From Saccharopolyspora aridisoli (GTDB taxonomy: Bacteria > Actinomycetota > Actinomycetes > Mycobacteriales > Pseudonocardiaceae): a stretch of DNA of 60,387 bases. A model generated the notes under the pieces. That model saw only the letters and a list, made by a program, of their open reading frames with translations. It ran no database searches and was not told where the DNA came from. The stretch's first letter is position 1; every line of letters starts with the position of its first letter. The translations under genes were made by a program, and so were the position numbers. Positions 43,765-52,791 of the stretch are shown here, piece by piece. Location: contig NZ_SMKV01000033.1 in NCBI RefSeq assembly GCF_004348445.1, forward strand, positions 1 through 60,387, given 5' to 3'.

Positions 43765-44436
43765 GTGAAGGTGGCTGGCGTGCGGGAGATGACCGTCGGG
43801 GTGTTGGGCGGTACCGGAGCTCAGGGCCGGGGGCTGGCGATCCGCTGGGCCAAGGCCGGGCTGAAGGTCGTGATCGGGTCCCGCAACGCGGAGCGCGCTC
43901 AGCAGGCCGCCGATGAGATCGAGGAGATCGCGGGCGGCGACGTCACCGGCGCCGACAACGCGGGTTGCGCAGCGACCTCGGACCTGGTGCTGGCGGCCCT
44001 GCCGTGGGAGGGCCACGCCGACACGCTCAAGGTTCTGCGGACCGAACTGGCGGGCAAGATCGTCATCGACTGCGTGAACCCGCTCGGATTCGACGAGAAG
44101 GGCCCCTACGCGCTGCCGGTCGAGGAGGGGAGCGCTGCCCAGCAGGCGGAGCAGATCCTGCCCGAGTCCCGCGTCACCGCGGCGTTCCACCACGTCTCCG
44201 CGGTCACCCTCGCCGACCTCGCGGTCGACCACGTCGACCTCGACGTCCTGGTGCTGGGCGACGACCGCGAGGCCACGGACGCCGTCCGCGAACTGGCCGG
44301 CGTCATCCCCGGCGTCCGCGGCATCTACGGCGGCCGCCTCCGCAACGCCCACCAGGTCGAGGCGTTCACGGCCAACCTCATCGCCATCAACCGCCGCTAC
44401 AAGGCTCACGCAGGTCTCCGCATCACAGACGTCTAA
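43765..44436 (+). CDS. NADPH-dependent F420 reductase-like protein
   Basis: 223 residues from GTG 43765 (GAGAGGGG upstream); ATG 43789 is a possible later start. EMTVGVLGGTGAQGRGLAIR is the Rossmann loop, and VVIGSRNAERAQQAADEI carries the NADP-selecting Ser-Arg. VIDCVNPLGFDEKGPYALPV and TAAFHHVSAVTLADLAVDHV match the NpdG/Fno family, which passes electrons between NADPH and cofactor F420. Monocistronic. Confidence 0.85.
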   Translation: MKVAGVREMTVGVLGGTGAQGRGLAIRWAKAGLKVVIGSRNAERAQQAADEIEEIAGGDVTGADNAGCAATSDLVLAALPWEGHADTLKVLRTELAGKIVIDCVNPLGFDEKGPYALPVEEGSAAQQAEQILPESRVTAAFHHVSAVTLADLAVDHVDLDVLVLGDDREATDAVRELAGVIPGVRGIYGGRLRNAHQVEAFTANLIAINRRYKAHAGLRITDV

Positions 44437-44540
44437 CGCCACCCCCGGAGCCGGAGGAAGGACCGGGACCAAGACCTCCCCCGAGGACCGGGACGACCCG
44501 ATCACGGCGGCGCCCCGGGTGGTGGTGGCGGCCGTGATCG

Positions 44541-44972
44541 GTGTTGGCGGTGACGGAGGGCAGGCTGGAGGCGGAGGTGGTTCGGGTGCTGCCGGAGGAA
44601 GCGAGCAGTTGGAGCGATGACGAGCGCGAGCGGGCGGACGCTCTGCTCGACGGGCACGCGGTGGTGGTCAACGTCCGCAAGGACGGACCGCACAAGCACC
44701 TGGTCCCGTGGCTCCTCGAGCAGGACGTGCTGACCTACGTGGGACATTCCGGCCCGAGGCACTCGTGGCCGCAGTCGGATTTCGCCAGCCCGTTCGTCTC
44801 CGAGGCCAAGACCGACCGCGAAGCCATGGTCCGGCACTACGAGCAATGGCTCGACGGCCAACCGGACCTCCTCGAACGCCTCCGCGGAGGAGAGCTCTCA
44901 GGCAGGGCGCTGGGCTGCTGGTGCGCCCCCAGGGCCTGCCACGCGGACGTCCTCGCCCACCGGGCGCGTTGA
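44541..44972 (+). CDS. DUF4326 domain protein
   Basis: 143 residues if GTG 44541 is used. The domain spans residues 40-140: VVVNVRKDGPHKHLVPWLLE, DREAMVRHYEQWLDGQPDLL and ELSGRALGCWCAPRACHADV, with the conserved GCWC-x-P-x2-CH. Phage genomes carry many relatives; the reaction is unknown. No membrane segments. Confidence 0.75.
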   Translation: MLAVTEGRLEAEVVRVLPEEASSWSDDERERADALLDGHAVVVNVRKDGPHKHLVPWLLEQDVLTYVGHSGPRHSWPQSDFASPFVSEAKTDREAMVRHYEQWLDGQPDLLERLRGGELSGRALGCWCAPRACHADVLAHRAR

Positions 44973-44975
44973 GGG

Positions 44976-45012
44976 CTGGAGCCGGGGCGTGCCGAGCCCA
45001 CCCCGGCTCCAG
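44976..45012. terminator. Bidirectional terminator, perfect 12-bp stem
   Basis: CTGGAGCCGGGG (44976-44987) and CCCCGGCTCCAG (45001-45012) with a 13-base loop. It lies exactly between the DUF4326 stop (44972) and the panB stop (45017) on the other strand. Confidence 0.82.
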
Positions 45013-45016
45013 CGGG

Positions 45017-45871
45017 TCAGTGGAACGAGTGCTCGGGGCCGGGGAAGCTGCGGCTCTTGACCTCTTCGGCGAACTGCTCGGCTGCGCCGGAGAGGATGCC
45101 GCCGAGGTCGGCGTACTTCTTGACGAACTTGGCCGTGCGGCCGGTGTTCATGCCTGCCATGTCGGTCCAGACCAGGACCTGGGCGTCGCAGTCCGGGCCG
45201 GCGCCGATGCCCACGGTGGGGATGCGCAGCTCGCTGGTGACGCGCTTGGCGGCTTCGGCGGTGACCATCTCCAGCACCACCGAGAACGCGCCGGCCTCCT
45301 GCACGGCCAGGGCGTCGTGGAGCAGCTGTTCGGCTTGGTCGCCGCGGGCCTGCACGCGGTAGCCGCCGAGGCCGTGCTCGTGCTGCGGGGTGAAGCCGAT
45401 GTGGGCCATCACCGGGACGCCCGACGACGTCAGCGCCTCGATCTGCGGGGCGAAGCGGCGACCGCCCTCCAGCTTCACCGCGTGCGCGCGGCCTTCCTTC
45501 ATGAACCGGGTCGCGGTCTCCAGCGCCTGCTGGGGGGAGGCCTGGTAGGAGCCGAACGGCAGGTCGGCGACCACCAGCGCGCGCTCGGCGGAGCCGGTCA
45601 CGGCGCGGGTGAGCGGCAGCAGTTCGTCGACGGTCACCGGAAGCGAGGTCTCGTAGCCGTAGACGTTGTTGGCCGCCGAGTCACCGACCAGCAGGACCGG
45701 GATGCCGGCCTGGTCGAAGATGCGGGCGCTGTACATGTCGTAGGAGGTGAGCATGGGCCACGGCTCGCCGCGCTCCTTGAGCTGCTGGAGGTGGTGGATG
45801 CGCACCTTGCGCCGGGTCGGTCCCGATCCGTACGGGGCCGCGGTCTCGCCCTGGTTGTGGGCAGCGTTCAT
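45017..45871 (-). CDS. panB: 3-methyl-2-oxobutanoate hydroxymethyltransferase
   Basis: 284 residues from ATG 45871 with AAAGGACGG upstream. [80 protein letters not shown] and [20 protein letters not shown] are all standard PanB blocks. It makes ketopantoate, the first committed step to pantothenate and coenzyme A. M. tuberculosis panB (Rv2225) is likewise near caeA and glnA2. Confidence 0.95.
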   Translation of the reverse strand: MNAAHNQGETAAPYGSGPTRRKVRIHHLQQLKERGEPWPMLTSYDMYSARIFDQAGIPVLLVGDSAANNVYGYETSLPVTVDELLPLTRAVTGSAERALVVADLPFGSYQASPQQALETATRFMKEGRAHAVKLEGGRRFAPQIEALTSSGVPVMAHIGFTPQHEHGLGGYRVQARGDQAEQLLHDALAVQEAGAFSVVLEMVTAEAAKRVTSELRIPTVGIGAGPDCDAQVLVWTDMAGMNTGRTAKFVKKYADLGGILSGAAEQFAEEVKSRSFPGPEHSFH

Positions 45872-45994
45872 CGTTGACCGTCCTTTTCCCTCGAGGCCCG
45901 AAACGGGTACCCGGGTCGTTGCGGATGGTTGTACTCGCCAGCGTCGCACGCGGACCCCGGGGAGGCGATGACTGCTGCCTCACATCACAGCCGG

Positions 45995-46798
45995 TCAACC
46001 GATCCAGGGCGCGGAGAAGCGCTGGTACGTGCCGTCGTTGCGGGCGATGTCGAGGTAGTGGTTGACCCACTGCTGGAAGGCCACGTCCCCTTGCGGCAGC
46101 AGGTAGGCCTTCTCGGCGAAGGTGAACGGCTGATCCGGGTGCACCGCGCACAGCTCCGGGTGCTGCCGCGCCTGCCAGCGGGTCTCCGAGGCGTCGGTCA
46201 TCATCAGGTCCGCGTGGCCGTCGATGATCTGCTGGAAGATCGTGTTGTTGTCCGGGTGATCGACGACGGTGGCCCGCTCGAGGTTCTGCTTGGCGAACTT
46301 CTCGTTCGTGCCACCCGGGTTGACCACGGCGCGCACACCGGGCTGGTCGATCTGCTCCACCGTTTGGAAGCGGGAGACGTTCTCGCAGCGCGTGATCGGC
46401 GTCTTGCCGTCCACCCCGAACGACGTGCTGAAGAACGCCTGCTGCGCCCGCTCCAACGTCACCGACACACCGCCGACGGCGAGGTCGCAGTGCTGGACGA
46501 AGTCGTCCAGCAGCGTCTTCCACGTGGTGGGCACGATGGTGGCGCGCACGCCGAGCTTGGCGGCCATGTCGCGGGCGATGTCGATGTCGATGCCGCTCCA
46601 CGCCCCGGCGGCGTCGCGGTAGGTGAACGGCCGGTAGTCGCCGGTGCTGCACACCCGCAGCTCACCGCGCTGCTCCACCTCCTGCAGCCGGTTCGGCGCC
46701 GGTTGCGGTGCAGGCGGCGGTGCAGGCGGCGGTGCGGAACACCCCGCCGTCACCGCCGTGGCCATGACCAACCCGATGCTGAACTCCACCCAACGCAT
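45995..46798 (-). CDS. Solute-binding lipoprotein resembling cyclohexadienyl dehydratase (PheC)
   Basis: 267 residues from ATG 46798. Signal and lipobox VMATAVTAGCSAPPP, then a Pro linker. The binding fold begins at RGELRVCSTGDYRPFTYRDA and continues with DIDIARDMAAKLGV, HCDLAVGGVSVTLERAQQAF, GKTPITRCENVSRFQTVEQI, VNPGGTNEKFAKQNLERA and CAVHPDQPFTFAEKAYLLPQ. These blocks follow PheC (cyclohexadienyl/arogenate dehydratase) more closely than ordinary glutamate-binding proteins. No transporter genes are next to it. It may be an exported dehydratase or a binding protein. Confidence 0.75.
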   Translation of the reverse strand: MRWVEFSIGLVMATAVTAGCSAPPPAPPPAPQPAPNRLQEVEQRGELRVCSTGDYRPFTYRDAAGAWSGIDIDIARDMAAKLGVRATIVPTTWKTLLDDFVQHCDLAVGGVSVTLERAQQAFFSTSFGVDGKTPITRCENVSRFQTVEQIDQPGVRAVVNPGGTNEKFAKQNLERATVVDHPDNNTIFQQIIDGHADLMMTDASETRWQARQHPELCAVHPDQPFTFAEKAYLLPQGDVAFQQWVNHYLDIARNDGTYQRFSAPWIG

Positions 46799-46956
46799 GC
46801 GACCTCCCGATCTTCGTGCAGGACAAGGCATAACCCGTCGACGCCGCGAGGGCCAGCCCCGGGGCTGCGAGGTTCGGCAATAACGGGAAATTCCGGCAGG
46901 CAACCTCGTGCTCGGGGAGGCGTCTAACGGTTGGAGCGCGTGGGAGTCGTGCCGAG

Positions 46957-46995
46957 GCGGGGAGGGGAGCCACCTGGGGGTACTCCCCTCCCCGC
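46957..46995 (-). terminator. Terminator after the SWIM gene, perfect 13-bp stem
   Basis: GCGGGGAGGGGAG (46957-46969) pairs with CTCCCCTCCCCGC (46983-46995) across 13 bases. It starts 5 bases beyond the stop of the SWIM gene at 47001 on the minus strand. Confidence 0.82.
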
Positions 46996-47000
46996 ACCGC

Positions 47001-47804
47001 TCAACCGGTGAACGCCCGGTACGCGGGCCGCAGCAGGTCGGTGACCGCGGTGCCGTTCACCTTCAGCGGCAGCGGCTCCAGCTCGTCGAGCACGGGCGTC
47101 CCGCTCGTGGCGGATTCGGGAGTTCCGGCGGGGGAGGGGCTGGTCCAGAAGTCGTGCAGGTGATCCGACAGCGGCGCCTCCTCCGAGGTCTCCTCGGGTA
47201 TGACCTGCTGGGTGCCGCGCGAGGCGCGCAGCCGGTCGAGCAGCTCCTCCCGGCGGCGGCCGCGCCACGCCAGGATCTGGAACGGGTCCTCGTCGAAGGA
47301 CTCCGCGAGCAGGTAGCAGGTCGCGGCCAGGTGCTTGCACGGGATCTCCCAGTCCGGGCACGTGCAGTCCATGGTCAGCTCGCGCATCGTCGACGGGAAC
47401 AGTTCCAGCCCGAGCTCGGCGAACACCTCCTCCAGGTCGGTCGGCATCTCCCCGGCCAGCAGCTTGGCCGCGTACAGCGCTTGGCCCGCCAGCTCCCGCT
47501 CGATGTGCGCCCACTGCTGCGAGGTGAACGCCTTGATGCCGATCCGCGCCCGGTACGGCTCCTCCCGAGAGCCCTGCACCAGGCCGACCACGACGCTGGT
47601 CGACAAGGTCATGTTCAGCACCTGGCCGGAGCGCGCGTAGTTCTTGCCGCGCTGCAGCCGGCCGCCCATGCCGAAGGACTCCAGCACCTCGATGAACCGC
47701 TGCGACCACCAGGTCTGCGCGATCGTGCCGCGCTTGCTGCGCGCTTTGATGCCATCGGTGACCCGGATCGGTCCGCGGGCCTCGAATTTCCACTGCTCAG
47801 GCAC
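47001..47804 (-). CDS. SWIM zinc finger protein
   Basis: 267 residues. The SWIM motif CTCPDWEIPCKH (C-x-C-xn-C-x-H) lies at about residues 146-157. The N-terminal part has SKRGTIAQTWWSQRFIEVLE and GRLQRGKNYARSGQVLNMTL, a recurrent partner protein of bacterial SNF2 helicases. The start overlaps the helicase gene by 8 bases, so the two are translated together. It probably binds DNA or the helicase. Confidence 0.85.
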   Translation of the reverse strand: MPEQWKFEARGPIRVTDGIKARSKRGTIAQTWWSQRFIEVLESFGMGGRLQRGKNYARSGQVLNMTLSTSVVVGLVQGSREEPYRARIGIKAFTSQQWAHIERELAGQALYAAKLLAGEMPTDLEEVFAELGLELFPSTMRELTMDCTCPDWEIPCKHLAATCYLLAESFDEDPFQILAWRGRRREELLDRLRASRGTQQVIPEETSEEAPLSDHLHDFWTSPSPAGTPESATSGTPVLDELEPLPLKVNGTAVTDLLRPAYRAFTG

Positions 47805-50784
47805 CGGTCGCCTCCGCGTCCAGCGTGACGAGCTCGCGCAGCTGCTGGGTGGACAGCTCGGTCAGCCAGTTCTCGCCGCTGCCCACCACCAGCTGCGCCA
47901 GCGCCTTCTTGTCCTCGATCATCTTGTCGATCTTCTCCTCCAGGGTCCCGATGCAGGTCAGCTTGCGCACCTGCACGTCCTGGCGCTGCCCGATGCGGAA
48001 CGCCCGGTCGGTGGCCTGGTCCTCGACGGCCGGATTCCACCAGCGGTCGAGGTGGATGACGTGGTTGGCGGCGGTCAGCGTCAGCCCGGTACCGCCCGCC
48101 TTCAACGACAGCAAGAAGATCTTCGGCCCGTCGGGATCCTGGAACCGTTCGACCATGGTGTCGCGTGCCTTCTTCGGCGTCCCGCCGTGCAGGAACGGCA
48201 CCTCGGTGTCGAAGCGCGCCGACAGGTGCGGCACGAGGTGCCCGCCGAACTCGGCGAACTGGGTGAACACCAGGGCCTTGTCACCTTCGGCGAGCACGGA
48301 TTCGAGCAGTTCCTCCAGCCGCGCCAGCTTGCCGGAACGGCCGGGCAGCGCCGAGCCGTCGCTGAGCAGCTGGGCGGGGTGGTTGCAGACCTGCTTGAGC
48401 TTGGACATGGTCGCCAGCACCAGCCCCCGTCGCTCCATGCCCTCGCTCTCGGCGATGCGCGCGAGCATGTCGTCCACCACCGCCTGGTAGAGCGTGGCCT
48501 GCTCGGAGGTGAGGTTGCACAGCTGCTTCACCTCGATCTTGTCCGGGAGGTCGCTGATGACCGCGGGATCGGTCTTGACCCTCCGCAGCACGAACGGGCC
48601 GGTGACCCTGCGCAGCCTGGCCGCCGCGTCGGTGTCGCCGTCGCGCTCGACCGGCACGGCGTAGCGGGCGCGGAAGGTGCTCAGCGAACCGAGGATTCCC
48701 GGGTTCGCGAAGTCCATGATGGACCAGAGCTCGGCCAGCCGGTTCTCCACGGGCGTGCCGGTCAGCGCGATCCGCTGCCGGGCCGACAGGCCGCGAACCG
48801 CTCTGGCCTGGCGGGAAGCGCTGTTCTTGATGTTCTGCGCCTCGTCCAGGACCACCCGTTCCCAGCGGATCTCGCGCAGCGCGTCGGAGTCCCGCGCGGC
48901 GAGCGGATAAGTGGTGATCACCAAGTCGTAGCGCTCCACTTCCTCGCGCAGGTCCTCGCCGCTGAGCCTCCGGCCGCCGTGGTGGACGTGCACCCGCAGG
49001 CCGGGCGCGAAGCGCTCCGCCTCGCGTTGCCAGTTCCCGACCACCGACATCGGGCAGACGAGCAGCGTCGGAGGGCGGGGCTCCTCCTGGCGGGCGAGGG
49101 CTTCCAGCGCGAGCAGCTGCACGGTCTTGCCCAGGCCCATGTCGTCGGCCAGGCACCCGCCGAGGCCGAGGCGGTTCAGGAACGCCAGCCACGCCAGCCC
49201 GCGCCGCTGGTACGGGCGCAGCGCCGCGCCGAAACCGGCGGGTGGGTCGACGGGTTCGAGGTGCTGGTCGGCGAGGCCGGACATCAGCTCGCCGAGCCAC
49301 CCGGTGGCGTTGACCTCCACCACCGGCAGCGGTCGCTGCTCCTCGCCCTCGCCACCGGCCTGCTTGAGCAGGTCGAGGGCGGTCATCTGGCCGGTCGCGT
49401 CCCGCTCCAGCATCGCCAGCCCCGCGGCGAGCCGCTTGCGGTCGACCTGCACCCAGCGGCCGCGCATCCGCACCAGCGGGACCTTGGCGGCGGCCAGTTC
49501 CGCGAGCTCGTCCTTGGTCAGGGTCTCGTTGCCCAGCGCCATTTCCCAGCGGTAGTCGATCAAGGCGTTCTTGTCGATGCCGGATTCCTTGGTGACCGTG
49601 CCCGCGGTTCCGGAACTGGTGGCGTTGAGCTTCAGGCCGAGCCGGCGCTGACTGCGCCCCCACCAGGACGGCAGCAGGACGGCGAATCCGGCCTGGTCGA
49701 GCTGGGCGGCGCGGCTGAGGAACTCGTAGGCGCCCTCGGTGTCGAGCACCAGCTCGGTCGGGTGCGAGGAGCGCAGCGCGGTGTCGAGCTCAGGGCAAAT
49801 CCGGCTGGCCCGGCCGAGTTCGGCGAGCAGCAGTTCCTGCGGTTGGTCCACCCAGCGCCGCAGCACCTGGGTGTTGTCGGCCCACACGTCCTGCGCGGAG
49901 ATGAGCACGCCCGGGTCGTCGACGGCCTGCAGCATGAACTCCACGATCCAATCGGGATCGTCGTCGTCCGGTGCGTGCAGCCGGAAGCAGGTGCGCAGCG
50001 GGCTCTGCCCGGCGAGCCCGCTGCGCCAGGACTCCAGCTGATGGGCGAGTTCTCGCAGTTGAGCGCGGTCGCCGTCGAAGTGCGGTTCACCGGACAGCGC
50101 GTTCAGCCAGCCCGCCGCGACACCCCTGCCGTCGGTGAGCTCACCCGCGAGCCTGCTGCGCGCGATGCTGTCGACCAGCGCGTTGAGCGCCGCGTGCAGG
50201 ACCTCCTCCGGGGCGCCGCCGCCGGCTGCGCGCAGGGCGTGCGGCATGGACTCGCGGAGCGCGACGAACCGCGCCGAGTCGGAACCCGACAGCGCTGGAG
50301 TCCAGCGCGCCGCGGGCCGCTCGTCTTCGGAGGTCAGCGAGGGCAGCACCCGCCCACCCGCGACCAGGGCTTCGGCGAAGTCGGCGAGCTCGCGCAGGAA
50401 CCGCGCGTCCGATCCGATCCGACATCCGGGCAGTTCGGCGGCGAGCAGTTCGGGCAGTGCGGAGGGCCGGATCGCCACGACGGGCACCTGCCAGTGCCGC
50501 AACCGCAACTTCCCGCGCGGTGCGGCGTCGGCGGTCAGCGGATCCCGGACCAGCTCCGGAGACGCCACCGGCGCGGCGGCGAACGACGGGAGCGCCAGCT
50601 CAGCGCCGTCGGCGGCGACGCCCTCCACCGCAAGCGCCTCGAGCAGCTCGTCCGCGGGGACCGCGAACGGATGCGCCAGGACCCCGGCAGGAGCCCGGCC
50701 GGGCAACCGGGCGGGCAGCTCCGAGTCCTCCGCCCACACCAGCAGCCGGTCAGGGGAGTCGCACAGCGCATGCACAACCCACAC
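47797..50784 (-). CDS. SNF2-family DEAD/DEAH-like helicase
   Basis: 995 residues from GTG 50784. The N-terminal half is a bacterial SNF2-associated domain. The ATPase core begins near residue 520: LRPYQRRGLAWLAFLNRLGL, LADDMGLGKTVQLLALEAL (Walker A), VVLDEAQNIKNSASRQARAV (motif II DEAQ), ALTGTPVENRLAELWSIMDF, and in the second lobe LKAGGTGLTLTAANHVIHLD and QATDRAFRIGQRQDVQVRKL. It is a double-strand translocase rather than a strand-separating enzyme. It is coupled to the SWIM gene; the role in repair or chromosome remodelling is inferred. Confidence 0.9.
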   Translation of the reverse strand: MWVVHALCDSPDRLLVWAEDSELPARLPGRAPAGVLAHPFAVPADELLEALAVEGVAADGAELALPSFAAAPVASPELVRDPLTADAAPRGKLRLRHWQVPVVAIRPSALPELLAAELPGCRIGSDARFLRELADFAEALVAGGRVLPSLTSEDERPAARWTPALSGSDSARFVALRESMPHALRAAGGGAPEEVLHAALNALVDSIARSRLAGELTDGRGVAAGWLNALSGEPHFDGDRAQLRELAHQLESWRSGLAGQSPLRTCFRLHAPDDDDPDWIVEFMLQAVDDPGVLISAQDVWADNTQVLRRWVDQPQELLLAELGRASRICPELDTALRSSHPTELVLDTEGAYEFLSRAAQLDQAGFAVLLPSWWGRSQRRLGLKLNATSSGTAGTVTKESGIDKNALIDYRWEMALGNETLTKDELAELAAAKVPLVRMRGRWVQVDRKRLAAGLAMLERDATGQMTALDLLKQAGGEGEEQRPLPVVEVNATGWLGELMSGLADQHLEPVDPPAGFGAALRPYQRRGLAWLAFLNRLGLGGCLADDMGLGKTVQLLALEALARQEEPRPPTLLVCPMSVVGNWQREAERFAPGLRVHVHHGGRRLSGEDLREEVERYDLVITTYPLAARDSDALREIRWERVVLDEAQNIKNSASRQARAVRGLSARQRIALTGTPVENRLAELWSIMDFANPGILGSLSTFRARYAVPVERDGDTDAAARLRRVTGPFVLRRVKTDPAVISDLPDKIEVKQLCNLTSEQATLYQAVVDDMLARIAESEGMERRGLVLATMSKLKQVCNHPAQLLSDGSALPGRSGKLARLEELLESVLAEGDKALVFTQFAEFGGHLVPHLSARFDTEVPFLHGGTPKKARDTMVERFQDPDGPKIFLLSLKAGGTGLTLTAANHVIHLDRWWNPAVEDQATDRAFRIGQRQDVQVRKLTCIGTLEEKIDKMIEDKKALAQLVVGSGENWLTELSTQQLRELVTLDAEATGA

Positions 50785-50905
50785 AACCGGCCCCCAATGC
50801 TCGGACGAACACGGTCAGCCGCCCAGCGGCTCCCCGAAACGAGTTCTCGCGAGTCTAGGGTCCGCGCTTGCCCTCAAGTTCGGGTGGCGGCTGCGGGAGC
50901 AGGGA

Positions 50906-50939
50906 GTTCTGGGCTGAACCGGTCAGTTCGTACCAGAAC
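50906..50939 (-). terminator. Possible terminator of nadE
   Basis: GTTCTGG (50906-50912) pairs with CCAGAAC (50933-50939), with an inner GAAC/GTTC pairing. It sits 24 bases past the nadE stop at 50963 on the minus strand. No U-tract. Confidence 0.4.
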
Positions 50940-50962
50940 CGCCACCACCCGAGGCGAGGCGC

Positions 50963-52708
50963 CTACGGCGCGATCTCGCGCCAGCGGTTGGTGATGGGCA
51001 GCCGGCGGTCGCGGCCGAACGCCTTCAACGTGATCTTGGTGCCCGGCGGGTACTGCCGACGCTTGAACTCCGCCCCGTCGACCATCCGCAGCACCCGCTC
51101 GACCAGCTCCGCGTCGAAACCGTCCGACACCAGGTCCTGGTAGCCCTTGTCGCCCTCCACGTAGCCGTCCAGGACCACGTCCAGCACGTCGTACTCGGGC
51201 AGCGAGTCCTGGTCGGTCTGATCCGGGCGCAGCTCGGCCGAGGGGACCTTGCTGATCGAGTTCTCCGGGATCGGCGCCACCTCGCCACGCTTCTCGGCGG
51301 CGTCGTTGCGCCACCGGGCGAGCTTCCACACCAGCGTCTTCGGCACGTCCTTGATCGGCGCGAACGCGCCCACCGCATCGCCGTAGATCGTTGAGTAGCC
51401 CACCGCCAGCTCGGTCTTGTTGCCGGTGGCCAGCACCAGGTGTCCGTGCTGGTTCGACAGCGCCATCAGCAGCACGCCGCGCACCCGGGCCTGCACGTTC
51501 TCCTCGGCGAGCCCGGTCAGGTCCAGCTGCCGCACGTAGACCTCGACCATGTCGGCGACCGCGTGGGTCTCGAAGTGGCAGCCGAGCCGTCGAGCCAGGT
51601 CGGCGGCGTCCGAGCGCGAGTGCTCCGAGGAGTACACCGACGGCATCGACACGCCGTAGACCGAATCGGGACCCAGCGCGTCCACGGCCAGGGCCGCGCA
51701 CACCGCGGAATCGATACCGCCCGAGAACCCGAACGTCACCGTCCGCGCACCGTTCTTGTGCACGTAGTCGCGCAGGCCCGTGACCAGCGCGCCCCACACC
51801 TCGGCCTCGTCGGACAGCGGTTCGGCGGGCACCGGCAGCGGACGCGGCTCGTAGCTCGGCACCGGCTCGGGCTGCAGCACGGTCCGGTTCACGTCGAAGG
51901 CGGGCATCCGGATCGGACCCGGCTCGGCCGGAACCGTCGTCGAGGTGTGCCCGCCCGAGGTCAGCTCCAGATCGGCGACCAGCAGGTGCTCGGCGAACTG
52001 CGGCGCCCGCGCGATGATCCGCCCCTCGGCGTCGGCGATCAGCGAATCGCCGTCGAAGACCAGCTCGTCCTGCGCGCCCACCAGGTTCACGTAGGCCAGC
52101 GGAGCACCCGCCTCGACCGCGCGGGCCGACACCAGCGGCACCCGCTGGTCGTCCTTGGAGCGCTCGTACGGCGAGGCGTTGATGCACACGACCATGTCCA
52201 CGCCGACCTTGCCCAGTGCCGCCACCGGACCGCCGTTCTGCCAGATGTCCTCGCAGATCACGACACCGACGTCGACGCCGTGCAGCTTGACGATCGGCAG
52301 TTCGAAGCCCGGAGCGAAGTTGCGCGCCTCGTCGAAGACGCCGTAGTTGGGCAGGTGGTGCTTGTCGTAGGTGGCCACGACCTCGCCGCTGTAGAGCATC
52401 GACGCGGAGTTGCGCGGCCCCTCGTCGTCCCGCCCGAGGTGACCGACGACGACCAGCGCGTCACCGCAGCCGTCGGCCTGGAGATCGCGAGCCAGCTGCT
52501 CGAGCGCGTCGCGGTTCGCGGCGGCGAACGACTTGCGCAGCGTCAGGTCTTCGATCGGGTAACCGGACAGCGTCATCTCCGGGAACGCCACCACGTGGGC
52601 GCCGTCCTGCACAGCCCGCCGCGTCCAGTCCCGGACCATCGAGCTGTTGCCGGCGACGTCGCCGACACACGTGTTGACCTGTGCGAGTGCGATCCGCAAC
52701 TGGGGCAT
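50963..52708 (-). CDS. nadE: Glutamine-dependent NAD+ synthase
   Basis: 581 residues from ATG 52708. The N-terminal nitrilase-type glutaminase has VVAFPEMTLSGYPIEDLTLR (Glu), YDKHHLPNYGVFDEARNF (Lys) and GVVICEDIWQNGG (Cys). The C-terminal synthetase has the ATP P-loop VTFGFSGGIDSAVCAALAV and LATGNKTELAVGYSTIYGDA. It amidates deamido-NAD with ammonia channelled from glutamine. Divergent from the exported hydrolase gene with 83 bases between. Confidence 0.95.
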   Translation of the reverse strand: MPQLRIALAQVNTCVGDVAGNSSMVRDWTRRAVQDGAHVVAFPEMTLSGYPIEDLTLRKSFAAANRDALEQLARDLQADGCGDALVVVGHLGRDDEGPRNSASMLYSGEVVATYDKHHLPNYGVFDEARNFAPGFELPIVKLHGVDVGVVICEDIWQNGGPVAALGKVGVDMVVCINASPYERSKDDQRVPLVSARAVEAGAPLAYVNLVGAQDELVFDGDSLIADAEGRIIARAPQFAEHLLVADLELTSGGHTSTTVPAEPGPIRMPAFDVNRTVLQPEPVPSYEPRPLPVPAEPLSDEAEVWGALVTGLRDYVHKNGARTVTFGFSGGIDSAVCAALAVDALGPDSVYGVSMPSVYSSEHSRSDAADLARRLGCHFETHAVADMVEVYVRQLDLTGLAEENVQARVRGVLLMALSNQHGHLVLATGNKTELAVGYSTIYGDAVGAFAPIKDVPKTLVWKLARWRNDAAEKRGEVAPIPENSISKVPSAELRPDQTDQDSLPEYDVLDVVLDGYVEGDKGYQDLVSDGFDAELVERVLRMVDGAEFKRRQYPPGTKITLKAFGRDRRLPITNRWREIAP

Positions 52709-52791
52709 GCGCCCATCTTCGCGCACCCACCAAGGTGGTGTGCCCCTGCCCGACATGAATCACATGGGCATGTTCATGTCACGATCTCGGA

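Noticed and set aside
47644..50994. An open frame of more than 1100 codons on the plus strand opposite the SNF2 helicase
   Set aside because: It is the reverse reading of a clear helicase gene in GC-rich DNA; its protein has no family features and no ribosome-binding site.
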